DNA of 64,000 nucleotides from assembly GCA_049697115.1 (NCBI GenBank), contig JBAVVD010000060.1, forward strand, positions 1-64,000. Reading direction: 5' to 3'. The DNA comes from JBAVVD01 sp049697115 (GTDB taxonomy: Bacteria > Acidobacteriota > Aminicenantia > Aminicenantales > UBA4085). Positions 15,585 to 23,439 of the stretch are shown piece by piece. The position numbers and the translations under genes were made by a program. The notes under the pieces were generated by a model. It saw nothing but the letters and a program-made list of their open reading frames with translations. It searched no databases and was not told the origin of the DNA. Each line of letters starts with the position of its first letter. Position 1 is the stretch's first letter.

Positions 15585-17489
15585 ATGTTTAGAAGGAAGC
15601 ACCGAGGCAACAAAGCGTCCGCGAGCGGGCTCAGCCAAAAACCGGATTCTTATCCCCCCGAATCCGTTTATAACCATAGAATCAAAACTCTGGACGTCCT
15701 TCTGAAAAAACTAAAAAAACAGGGCACTGCCCTGGGAATCCTGAAACTGAGCCTGGTACTCGGCGCTCTCCTTGCCTTATGCCACGTTTTTACCGCCAGT
15801 CCGGCTATTTCCTGGGGCATCGTCGGCCTGGCTCTGGTACTTTTCATCACAACGGCCGTGATACACGAATCCATTATCCGTAAGGCCAGGCACCTTAACG
15901 CCCTGAAAACCATTAACAAAAACGAAATTAAATTCCTTTGCCACGAGTTCCCCGAGGCCGCCCACACTGGGGAAGAATTCCAGAATTCCGACCATTATTA
16001 TACGCCCGGCCTGGATATCTTCGGTGAAAAGGGTTTATTCCATTACGTGAACCGGTCCGTCACTGCAATCGGCCGGCGCCACCTGGCAGGTTGGTTGCAG
16101 TCCAAGGCCGAGCCGGAGGAAATAAAGAAACGACAAGAGGCCGTGGCAGAACTGTCTCAAAAAATCGACCTTCGTCAAAACGTCGCCAGCTACGGCATGT
16201 TTATAGACGACTCCTCCCAGAAACTCGATTCCCTACTCAAATTCCTCCATGAACCCTTCCTCATCCTGGGCAAAAAATGGCTGCTGGTTTTCATGTTTGT
16301 GTGGCCCATGCTCACCATCTGTGCCGCGGTTTCAATCATTTTTAAAATTCCCCTGGTCGTCTTTCTCTCCTTTGCCTTGAGCCAGTATGCAATCAATAAA
16401 AAATTCTCGAAACAGCTTGCGTATTTATACAGCCTGACGTCCCGAAGCCGAAAAATCTTAAAAGCGTATTCCCGTATCATCGGAGAAATCGAGACCGAAA
16501 ACTTCAACAGCGAAAGACTCATTCAACTGAAAGATCGATTATCTAAGGCTAAACACAGGGCGTCGGTGTGCATTAGCCGATTTTCCAGGCTGATGGAATG
16601 GTTCGATGCCCGAAACGGGATGCTTCACAGCTTATTCAACAATATACTTCTGTGGGATCTCCACTGCGTTTACCACATTGAAAAATGGCGAAAACAAACA
16701 GCCGCCCATGTTCCCCAATGGTTCAACGTGATCGGTGAATTCGAAGCCCTGTCCGGGTTTGCCGCGCTGCATTTCAACAATCCCCAATGGACCATGCCGG
16801 AAATCCATGAGAACTCATTCCGCCTGCACGCCCAAAACCTGGGACACCCGTTGATTCCGGAAAAAGAACGGGTGTGCAGCAGCATCGAACTGGGCAAAAA
16901 TGGGAAGGCCATCCCAGGGGGAAACCTGGCCATCGTTACCGGTCCCAACATGGCGGGAAAAAGTACATTCCTGAAAGCCGTCGGCATCAACACGGTTTTA
17001 GCCTTTGCCGGCGCACCGGTTTGCGCGGAACGATTGGTTATTTCCCCGGTAAAACTCATGACCAGCTTGAAAACAAGCGATTCTCTGGACAAGCATTTAT
17101 CCCTTTTTTATGCCGAACTGCAGCGCTTGAAAATGATCCTGGACGGCATTTCCCGCAGCGAACCGGTGTTTTTCCTCATCGATGAGATACTCAAAGGCAC
17201 CAACGCCCTGGACCGCCAAAAAGGCTCCATAGCCCTGTTGAAACAGTTGATGCGCAGCCACGCCAACGGCATTGTCGCCACGCACGACCTGGAATTAACT
17301 AAATTGGAAAACCTCGAAGAATGGGAAAAGTCCGGCGGCCAATACCCCGAAGGAATAAATATTGCCAATTATCATTTTGACGGTTATATCAAGGAAGATA
17401 AGCTGCTGTTCGATTACCATTTAAAAAAAGGCATGTGTAAAAGTCACAATGCCCTTTTATTAATGAAAAATATGGGCATCGATATATAG
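15585..17489 (+). CDS. membrane-anchored MutS-like ATPase
   Basis: A 634-residue protein of the MutS ATPase superfamily without the mismatch-recognition domain. After a basic N-terminus there are two hydrophobic helices (ILKLSLVLGALLALCHVF and WGIVGLALVLFITTAVI), then a MutS core-like helical region and a second pair of helices near residues 225-265. The C-terminal ATPase domain has Walker A GPNMAGKSTFLK, the segment SLDKHLSLFYAELQRLK, Walker B FFLIDEILKGTN and the H-loop ATHD. It is related to the MutS-like proteins frequent in Bacteroidota; role unknown. It is the main cargo of the islet flanked by tRNA-Leu sequence. Start uncertain: no Shine-Dalgarno. Confidence 0.82.
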   Translation: MFRRKHRGNKASASGLSQKPDSYPPESVYNHRIKTLDVLLKKLKKQGTALGILKLSLVLGALLALCHVFTASPAISWGIVGLALVLFITTAVIHESIIRKARHLNALKTINKNEIKFLCHEFPEAAHTGEEFQNSDHYYTPGLDIFGEKGLFHYVNRSVTAIGRRHLAGWLQSKAEPEEIKKRQEAVAELSQKIDLRQNVASYGMFIDDSSQKLDSLLKFLHEPFLILGKKWLLVFMFVWPMLTICAAVSIIFKIPLVVFLSFALSQYAINKKFSKQLAYLYSLTSRSRKILKAYSRIIGEIETENFNSERLIQLKDRLSKAKHRASVCISRFSRLMEWFDARNGMLHSLFNNILLWDLHCVYHIEKWRKQTAAHVPQWFNVIGEFEALSGFAALHFNNPQWTMPEIHENSFRLHAQNLGHPLIPEKERVCSSIELGKNGKAIPGGNLAIVTGPNMAGKSTFLKAVGINTVLAFAGAPVCAERLVISPVKLMTSLKTSDSLDKHLSLFYAELQRLKMILDGISRSEPVFFLIDEILKGTNALDRQKGSIALLKQLMRSHANGIVATHDLELTKLENLEEWEKSGGQYPEGINIANYHFDGYIKEDKLLFDYHLKKGMCKSHNALLLMKNMGIDI

Positions 17490-17636
17490 GACTTCCTCAA
17501 GAGTCGTGAACAATCTGAGCCAAGCTATTATCATCAACCTCGCAATACTCCCCTATTTTTCCGTAACCACCTAATTTTTCAGTAAGTTGCTGGCAATGTT
17601 GAGCTTAACGGAGTAAACTCACATTTTCTTCCTGGA
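17490..17636. other. intergenic, possible gene remnant
   Basis: No intact gene. On the minus strand one frame reads QHCQQLTEKLGGYGKIGEYC and onward to a stop near 17495, without a start codon and with a stop just upstream. It looks like the tail of a decayed gene, which I cannot identify. This fits erosion of the islet. Confidence 0.3.
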
Positions 17637-17678
17637 GGATTTTAAGTCCATTGCGTCTGCCAATTCCGCCACCCCGGC
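17637..17678 (-). repeat. tRNA-Leu 5'-half fragment (direct repeat of 14969-15010)
   Basis: Forty-two bases matching the 5' half of tRNA-Leu (TAA), from the acceptor start through the anticodon, with two mismatches and the same orientation as the intact gene at 14925-15010. The 3' half is absent, so it cannot make a tRNA. It marks the far boundary of a 2.7-kb islet and looks like an attachment-site or duplication scar. Confidence 0.88.
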
Positions 17679-17744
17679 ATTTTTTTAAATTCTAACATAA
17701 AAAACTATTTCTTCAATAAAAACATCTTCTGTTCAGTGACAATC

Positions 17745-17915
17745 CTACGATGACATTCGGGGATATTCACTCTTGACCGCTTTCAGGAGGTCTATCGCTT
17801 CGAATTCGACTTCAAAGACTCCGGGGATTTCAGGAACATCCGTTGGATATACGAGAGGGATGAATGGAATGTATGTCAGAATTTCAAAGGGCGGCTGTGT
17901 TCCTGGCCGGCTCAC
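17745..17915 (-). CDS. small ORF translationally coupled to the ROK kinase (hypothetical)
   Basis: A 56-residue frame whose GTG start overlaps the ROK stop codon (GTGA), a classic coupling arrangement. The sequence includes PPFEILTYIPFIPLVYPTD and EVEFEAIDLLKAVKSEYPRM, with protein-like composition and no low complexity. I do not recognise it. It may be a real small partner, or the surviving end of a longer gene cut when the tRNA-Leu fragment boundary (17678) formed nearby. Confidence 0.45.
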   Translation of the reverse strand: MSRPGTQPPFEILTYIPFIPLVYPTDVPEIPGVFEVEFEAIDLLKAVKSEYPRMSS

Positions 17916-18904
17916 TCCGTCAGAGGAAAAAACAGGCTGGCGGCGCCGTAAACGCCCACGTTCTTCTGGAGCTTCGCGGGCCGGATGGGAAGCGCCGCAA
18001 TGAAGGGGCGATGGATGGTATATTGCGGAATCGTCCTGCGGATCCTGTCGAACAGAGGTTTCCCGATCTGTGCGACTCCGCCTCCGATTACGATCGCTTC
18101 AGGATCCAGGAGTGACACGATTCCCCCGAGCCACACGCCCAGGTAAAATCCCGTCTCGTCAAGGATCAACCGAGCCACTCGATCGCGGCGGAGCGCCGCG
18201 TCGGCAATCATCTTTGGAGTGATCCGGCTCAGGTCCCCGCGCGTCAGAGTCCGCAGCAGGCTCGGAGTTCCGGGCTCCTGCTCCAGGAGAATTCGCGCGC
18301 GGCGCGCCATGCCGGGTCCGGAGGCCAGCGCCTCAATGCACCCCCGCGTGCCGCAGCCGCAGAGGAAAGGACTGTGGTAGTCAATCAGAACATGTCCGCC
18401 CTCCCCGGCCACGCCGTTCTTCCCATGGTAAATCTTCCTGTCGATGATGATGCCCGTTCCGATGCCGGTGCTGACGGTCACATAGAACACGTTCCTGCAG
18501 CCCACAGCCGCTCCGATGAGCGTTTCCGCCAGACCGGCCCCATTGGCGTCTTTCTCCACCATAACCGGCAGGCCGAACCTCTTCTGGACCAGCCGGGCGA
18601 GCGGCACGTTGTGCCACCCGGGCAGATTCGGGGGGTTGATCACCACACCGGTTGCGGGATTCAGCGGGCCGGGGGAGCAGATTCCGATGCCGCGGAGATT
18701 TTGCTTTCCGCGCGCCAGACGGATCAGGCGCTCGATCAATTTAAAGACCTGCGCCAGGCTGGTTGTCCGGCCTTTTTCGGCCAGCGTCGGCACGACCAGC
18801 GACCGCGTCAGACGCCCTTTTCGGGTCACAAGGCCGCCCGCGATCTTGGTGCCTCCGATATCGATCCCAAGGGTTAATTTCTGCATTGCTGAATTTTTTG
18901 GCAT
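17912..18904 (-). CDS. ROK-family sugar kinase (glucokinase-like)
   Basis: A 330-residue ROK kinase that probably phosphorylates glucose or a related (amino)sugar with ATP. The N-terminal phosphate motif is GIDIGGTKIAGG (residues 13-24). The catalytic Asp is in EKDANGAGLAE, and the ROK zinc site is present as GHVLIDYHS..CGCGTRGCIEALAS. There is no N-terminal helix-turn-helix, so this is a kinase rather than a ROK repressor. It follows the MFS permease gene by 9 bp on the same strand, so uptake and phosphorylation of one sugar are likely coupled. Confidence 0.92.
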   Translation of the reverse strand: MPKNSAMQKLTLGIDIGGTKIAGGLVTRKGRLTRSLVVPTLAEKGRTTSLAQVFKLIERLIRLARGKQNLRGIGICSPGPLNPATGVVINPPNLPGWHNVPLARLVQKRFGLPVMVEKDANGAGLAETLIGAAVGCRNVFYVTVSTGIGTGIIIDRKIYHGKNGVAGEGGHVLIDYHSPFLCGCGTRGCIEALASGPGMARRARILLEQEPGTPSLLRTLTRGDLSRITPKMIADAALRRDRVARLILDETGFYLGVWLGGIVSLLDPEAIVIGGGVAQIGKPLFDRIRRTIPQYTIHRPFIAALPIRPAKLQKNVGVYGAASLFFPLTE

Positions 18905-18913
18905 GGATACTCC

Positions 18914-20116
18914 TTATTCGTACCTGGCGCGGCCGAATATCGCCAGTCCGAAGACATACATAAAACACACGGCGGGCACCAGCATTGCCGCGTGCATACC
19001 GTAATTGTCCCCAACCCATCCCACCACTGGCGGAATCAGAGCCCCGCCCATGATGGCGGTGCAGAGAAGTCCGGAGATCGTGCCGTGGTTTTCTGTGAAA
19101 CTGTTGATTGTCCCGCTCATCATCAATGTGATGAGGACAGAGGTGAAGAATCCGCAGGCGGCAAATCCAACAGCGGTCAAACTTCTGGACCCGAAGTTGG
19201 CGGCCAGCAGGCAAACCACCGCCATGAATGAATAGAGCCGCAGGATCCTCCGGCTGCCGAACCGGTTGAGAACCGCGCCGCTCACAAGGCGGCCTGTGCC
19301 CTGCAGCCCCCAGAACAGGGCCACGATCAGCGCCGGCAGGGTGGGCAAGACTTTACGGAAGAGGCCGGTGGCCTCGAGATTGACGATGTCCGCGGTCAGC
19401 CCATGGACGCGCTCAAAAAACTTGACGATCCAGGATGCGGTTCCGACCTCTGCCCCGACATAGAAAAAGACGCCCAGGGCGTAGACCCGAACAAGGGGAT
19501 TCTTCAGAATTTTGCCCAGTTGGTCCACGCGGATCCGGTCGCCGGCCGCAGTTACCGTGGACGGAAAGCGCGAAAAGGCCAGCGGCGCCAGCAGCGCCAG
19601 GCAAAGCACTGCAAATAAGATGTAGAGGCTCTGCCAGCTTCGGCCCGTCCCCCGGATGAAGGCCAGCACGAATGGCCCGAGGAAAGCGCCAATACCGCAG
19701 AACCCGATGGTCAGGGTCAGATTGCGATGATAATTCTCCGGGCGGTCCAGATGCTGGATCAGCGGGTTGCCGGCGGTCTGCAGGATGGTCACACCCACCC
19801 CGACTGTAAATATCATGGCCAGCATCAATGGGTAGTCCCGGGCCCATGCCACAACCAGACAGCCCAAACCCATCAGGATCACTCCGGCCAAAATGAGCGG
19901 CTTGGCCCCGAAACGGTCCATGATCAGGCCGGTGGGAATGGAAAAGAGGCCGTAGGCGATGAAGAAGCTGAACGCCAGGAAGCCGGCAGCAAACAGGCTC
20001 AATTGATATTGTCGGATGACTTCAGGAATGATCACGCCCAGGATGTTCGTGATCATGCCAAACGTAAAGTAGGCCAAAAAGAAGAATCCCAAGAGACCGG
20101 AAGGACGCTCTGACAT
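18914..20116 (-). CDS. MFS transporter, FucP/sugar permease-like
   Basis: A 400-residue major facilitator protein with 12 predicted helices. The N-terminal LLGFFFLAYFTFGMITNILG and AFSFFIAYGLFSIPTGLIMDRFG (the loop 2-3 motif D-R-F-G) resemble the fucose/glucose/galactose permease group. The TINSFTENHGTISGLLCTAIMGGALIP segment in the C-terminal half is typical of that group too. Its operon partner is a ROK sugar kinase, supporting sugar import by proton symport. A minus-strand promoter at 20218-20247 fits as its promoter. Exact sugar unknown. Confidence 0.87.
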   Translation of the reverse strand: MSERPSGLLGFFFLAYFTFGMITNILGVIIPEVIRQYQLSLFAAGFLAFSFFIAYGLFSIPTGLIMDRFGAKPLILAGVILMGLGCLVVAWARDYPLMLAMIFTVGVGVTILQTAGNPLIQHLDRPENYHRNLTLTIGFCGIGAFLGPFVLAFIRGTGRSWQSLYILFAVLCLALLAPLAFSRFPSTVTAAGDRIRVDQLGKILKNPLVRVYALGVFFYVGAEVGTASWIVKFFERVHGLTADIVNLEATGLFRKVLPTLPALIVALFWGLQGTGRLVSGAVLNRFGSRRILRLYSFMAVVCLLAANFGSRSLTAVGFAACGFFTSVLITLMMSGTINSFTENHGTISGLLCTAIMGGALIPPVVGWVGDNYGMHAAMLVPAVCFMYVFGLAIFGRARYE

Positions 20117-20217
20117 ATAGAGCCCTCCTAAAGGGAGCTAATTGATACAGAGACAATAAGCAAATCGCCGGCTGCGCTGAACATTTTCCGCTCTTTCCAT
20201 TCCCTGAAACATGCCGT

Positions 20218-20247
20218 ATAGTACTTTAAGTGTAAATCCGTAGTCAA
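20218..20247 (-). promoter_or_regulatory. promoter of the permease-ROK kinase operon
   Basis: On the minus strand TTGACT (20242-20247), an 18-bp spacer and TACTAT (20218-20223). Start expected near 20211, about 95 nt before the permease ATG. It is divergent from the glycerate kinase promoter at 20295-20323. Confidence 0.6.
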
Positions 20248-20294
20248 GTGAATGGGGCTCGATGTGTGCATCTTCTCGTCCGCGCGCCGTCTTT

Positions 20295-20323
20295 TTGACA
20301 TCGCTTGAATCCTGTGCTATAAA
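20295..20323 (+). promoter_or_regulatory. promoter of the glycerate kinase-pyruvate kinase operon
   Basis: TTGACA (20295-20300), a 17-bp spacer and TATAAA (20318-20323), near consensus. The 5' leader of about 60 nt contains a hairpin GAATCC/GGATTC (about 20334-20355). Confidence 0.75.
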
Positions 20324-20392
20324 TCCAGGAAAGGAATCCTGTCAGAGGATTCTTCTATCCATAATAAATTAATACAGACATTTTGTGAAACA

Positions 20393-21721
20393 ATGAGCCT
20401 GGCTAAACTAAAGAAAGACGCCCTGGCCATTTTTCAGGCCGGAGTCGAGGCGGTCAATCCCGTTCACGCCGTAAAAAAGCATCTCCGGCTCGTAAAGAAA
20501 AAGCTGTGGGCCGGAGAGAAAACTTATGACCTTGCTGCCTATAACGCTGCCTATGTCATCGGCGCGGGCAAGGCGGCTGCGGCCATGGCGCAGCCCGTCG
20601 AAGAAATACTGGGCAGTCGTTTGAAAGACGGTGTCATCAATGTGAAGTATGGACATACTCTTCCCTTAAAGACTATCCGGACTTTCGAGGCCGGCCACCC
20701 TGTGCCGGACGAAGCGGGACTGCGCGGCATGCGGGAAATCCTCGAGCTTCTCAATCAGACCGGCGAAAAAGACCTGGTGATCTGTCTGCTCTCAGGTGGA
20801 GGCTCTGCCCTGATGCCCTGTCCCGCCGAAGGGCTGACGCTGGAAGACATACAGCAGGTGACCCGGCAGCTTCTCGACTGCGGAGCCGCCATTCCGGAAA
20901 TCAACGCCATCAGAAAGCATATTTCGCGGGTCACGGGCGGGCGCCTGTCTCAAATGGCTTTCCCTTCCTCACTCATTTCCCTGATCCTCTCCGATGTCAT
21001 CGGCGATGATCTCGAAAATATCGCTTCAGGGCCGACTGTGCCGGACCGCACGACTTTCAGCGACGGCTTGCAGATTCTGGAAAAATACGGAATTTCCCAT
21101 AAAATTCCATCCGCTGCCCTCGCACATATAAAAAAAGGTGTCGCGGGGAAAATAGAGGAGACGCCGAAACCGGGCGATCCTGTCTTTGCCCGCACGCAGA
21201 ATATCATCATAGGAAACAACATCACAGCCATCGAGGCGGCCGGACAAAAAGCGGAACGGCTGGGATATCACACACTGATACTCTCTTCCCTCATCGGTGG
21301 GGAGACCAGAGAAGTGGCCGGAGTCCATGCCGCCGTTGCCCGGGAAATCGCCCGAACCGGCCATCCTGTCCCAAAGCCTGCCTGTGTCATATCCGGAGGG
21401 GAGACAACGATCACTATTCGAGGCCAGGGGCTCGGCGGGCGCAACCAGGAATTTGCCCTGGCCGCGGCCACCGCAATCAACGGCCTGGAAAACGGGCTGA
21501 TCCTGAGTGCGGGAACGGACGGGATAGACGGTCCGACCGATGCGGCGGGCGCCGTGGCCGATGGAACGACAGTCGAACGGGCCGTCCGGTCCGGCATGAA
21601 TCCGGAAAGCTATCTTCGGGATAATGATTCCTATCACTTCTTTAAGCGCTTGGACGATCTGGTCATTACCGGCCCCACCTACACAAACGTCATGGACCTG
21701 AGGTTGATCCTCGTGGCCTGA
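20393..21721 (+). CDS. glycerate 2-kinase (GckA/TtuD, MOFRL family)
   Basis: Phosphorylates D-glycerate, in this family usually to 2-phosphoglycerate. The 442 residues cover the DUF4147 N-terminal domain (YVIGAGKAAAAMAQ, KYGHTLPLKTIRTFEAGHPVPDE split over residues 83-105, CLLSGGGSALMPCP) and the C-terminal MOFRL domain (GGRNQEFALAAA and SAGTDGIDGPTDAAGAV). It sits 12 bp upstream of pyruvate kinase, so glycerate can feed lower glycolysis: 2-phosphoglycerate to PEP to pyruvate. Full length with its own promoter. Confidence 0.93.
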   Translation: MSLAKLKKDALAIFQAGVEAVNPVHAVKKHLRLVKKKLWAGEKTYDLAAYNAAYVIGAGKAAAAMAQPVEEILGSRLKDGVINVKYGHTLPLKTIRTFEAGHPVPDEAGLRGMREILELLNQTGEKDLVICLLSGGGSALMPCPAEGLTLEDIQQVTRQLLDCGAAIPEINAIRKHISRVTGGRLSQMAFPSSLISLILSDVIGDDLENIASGPTVPDRTTFSDGLQILEKYGISHKIPSAALAHIKKGVAGKIEETPKPGDPVFARTQNIIIGNNITAIEAAGQKAERLGYHTLILSSLIGGETREVAGVHAAVAREIARTGHPVPKPACVISGGETTITIRGQGLGGRNQEFALAAATAINGLENGLILSAGTDGIDGPTDAAGAVADGTTVERAVRSGMNPESYLRDNDSYHFFKRLDDLVITGPTYTNVMDLRLILVA

Positions 21722-21733
21722 GAGGAGGAGGCT

Positions 21734-23149
21734 GTGCTGAGAACAAAAATTGTCTGTACCATCGGGCCGGCCTCTCAGTCCCCAAAGATGCTGGAGCAGC
21801 TTATTCAGGCGGGCATGAATGTGGCCCGATTGAACCTCTCCCACGGGACACTTGCGGAGCATTCCCGTATCATCGCTTCTCTCCGGAAAACTTCCTCCCG
21901 TCTGAACACACCCATCTCCATTCTCCTGGACGTGGCCGGTCCCAAGATCCGGATCGGAAAGATCGAAGACGGAACAATCCGGCTTGAGTCCGGAGACCTG
22001 TTTACTTTGACAGCGAGAAAAGTCCGTGGAACCAAGAAGGAGGTTTCCGTCAGTTATCCCCTTCTCCCCAAAAATGTTCGCCCCGGCGATACTCTTCTCT
22101 TGAGCGACGGCATGCTGGAACTCAAAGTCCTTGAGACCGACGGCCGGGACATCAAGTGCCGGGTGGTCATCGGCGGTCCGCTCAGCTCCAAGAAAGGAAT
22201 CAATCTTCCTTCCCGGTCTTTAACGGCGCCCTGTTTAACAGAAAAGGACAAGAAAGACCTCGCCTTCGGCCTTAACAGGGAGGTCGATTATATTGCCCTT
22301 TCATTTGTCAGAACGGCCGAAGATGTGCTTCAGGCGAAGCGTATAATGAAAAAAGCCGGCTCTTTTATTCCCTTGATTGCCAAGATTGAAAAGCATGAAG
22401 CTCTGGTCCATATCAACGAGATTATCCGGGTCATAGACGGGATAATGATCGCACGGGGAGATCTCGGTGTTGAAACACCTCTTGAGAATGTTCCCTCGGT
22501 CCAGAAGTCACTGATCCATAAGTCAAACCTGGCCGGCAAACCAGTCATTACCGCCACTCAGATGCTTCGTTCCATGGTGGATAATCCCCGGCCGACAAGA
22601 GCCGAAGTGACGGATGTGGCCAACGCCGTGCTGGATGGCACGGACGCTGTCATGCTTTCCGAAGAGACAGCGATCGGAAAATATCCGGTCGAGGCCGTGG
22701 CTACCATGAAAAGAATCGCTGAAGACGCAGAAGCCATTTTCCCCTTTGAAATATGGATGCCGCGCACAGAACAAAAAGGTGTGAAATCTATTCCCGAAGC
22801 CATCAGCTGTGCCGCCTGCAATCTGGCCGGTAACATCCAGGCCTCACTGATCATCACTTTTACCCAATCAGGAAGTACCGCTCGCCTTGTGGCCAAATGC
22901 CGCCCCCGTCATCTCATTCTGGCACCGACCCCCCTGGAAAAAACCTTCCGACAACTGGCTCTTATCTGGGGTGTCATTCCGATCCTGAGCAAAAGCATGA
23001 AAAATACCGATGAAATGGTGAAAAAGGCTCTGGCTGCAGCCTTCAAATCCGGCTATGTCCAACCGGGACAAAAGGTAGTCATCACAGCCGGTTATCCTGT
23101 CGGTGAGCCGGGGACAACCAATTTAATCAAGGCGGCCATCCTAAAATAA
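21734..23149 (+). CDS. pyk: pyruvate kinase
   Basis: Converts PEP and ADP to pyruvate and ATP in glycolysis. The 471 residues show the TIM-barrel active site: LRTKIVCTIGPAS at the start, AGMNVARLNLSHG, the catalytic IPLIAKIEKHEAL and the MIARGDLGVE motif, plus KPVITATQMLRSM. The C-terminal allosteric domain is normal in length; there is no extra PEP-utiliser domain. GTG start with GGAGGAGG a few bases upstream. Probably co-transcribed with the glycerate kinase. Confidence 0.96.
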   Translation: MLRTKIVCTIGPASQSPKMLEQLIQAGMNVARLNLSHGTLAEHSRIIASLRKTSSRLNTPISILLDVAGPKIRIGKIEDGTIRLESGDLFTLTARKVRGTKKEVSVSYPLLPKNVRPGDTLLLSDGMLELKVLETDGRDIKCRVVIGGPLSSKKGINLPSRSLTAPCLTEKDKKDLAFGLNREVDYIALSFVRTAEDVLQAKRIMKKAGSFIPLIAKIEKHEALVHINEIIRVIDGIMIARGDLGVETPLENVPSVQKSLIHKSNLAGKPVITATQMLRSMVDNPRPTRAEVTDVANAVLDGTDAVMLSEETAIGKYPVEAVATMKRIAEDAEAIFPFEIWMPRTEQKGVKSIPEAISCAACNLAGNIQASLIITFTQSGSTARLVAKCRPRHLILAPTPLEKTFRQLALIWGVIPILSKSMKNTDEMVKKALAAAFKSGYVQPGQKVVITAGYPVGEPGTTNLIKAAILK

Positions 23150-23167
23150 CGGCCGGAGGTGGTTCGA

Positions 23168-23335
23168 ATGAGCAGCCTTCACTTTCTTTTTCCCACTCTG
23201 ATCGCGATTTTTATTTCCTTTCTTTTTGTCAGGGCTGCAGCTATCGCTTTGATGCTGACAGGAATGGAAAAGAAAAAGGCGAAATTCCAGGCCCTCTCAG
23301 CGTTTTCAGGAACGGGCGCGGCTTTGGAGATGTGA
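23168..23335 (+). pseudogene. truncated N-terminus of a TrkA-C-type membrane protein
   Basis: A 55-residue frame with a good GGAGG 8 nt before its ATG. It has one membrane helix (FLFPTLIAIFISFLFV) followed by ALMLTGMEKKKAKFQALSAF and SGTG. That resembles the opening of membrane proteins that continue into a TrkA-C domain (ALSAFTGTGFTT-type motif). Here the frame diverges right after GTG and ends, so the rest is lost. It may instead be a small real membrane protein. It precedes the Mla-type operon. Confidence 0.5.
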
Positions 23336-23439
23336 ACGGTGAGGAGCGGCAAATTGAAAAGAATCCCTCCGGGGATTATAATAACGGCGAACCCAAAAAC
23401 AGATCCGGAGGAAAAACGTCCGCAGGAGCGCAGGAATTC

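Noticed and set aside
17637..17678. A second functional tRNA-Leu gene
   Set aside because: Only the 5' half is present; variable arm, T arm and 3' acceptor are missing.
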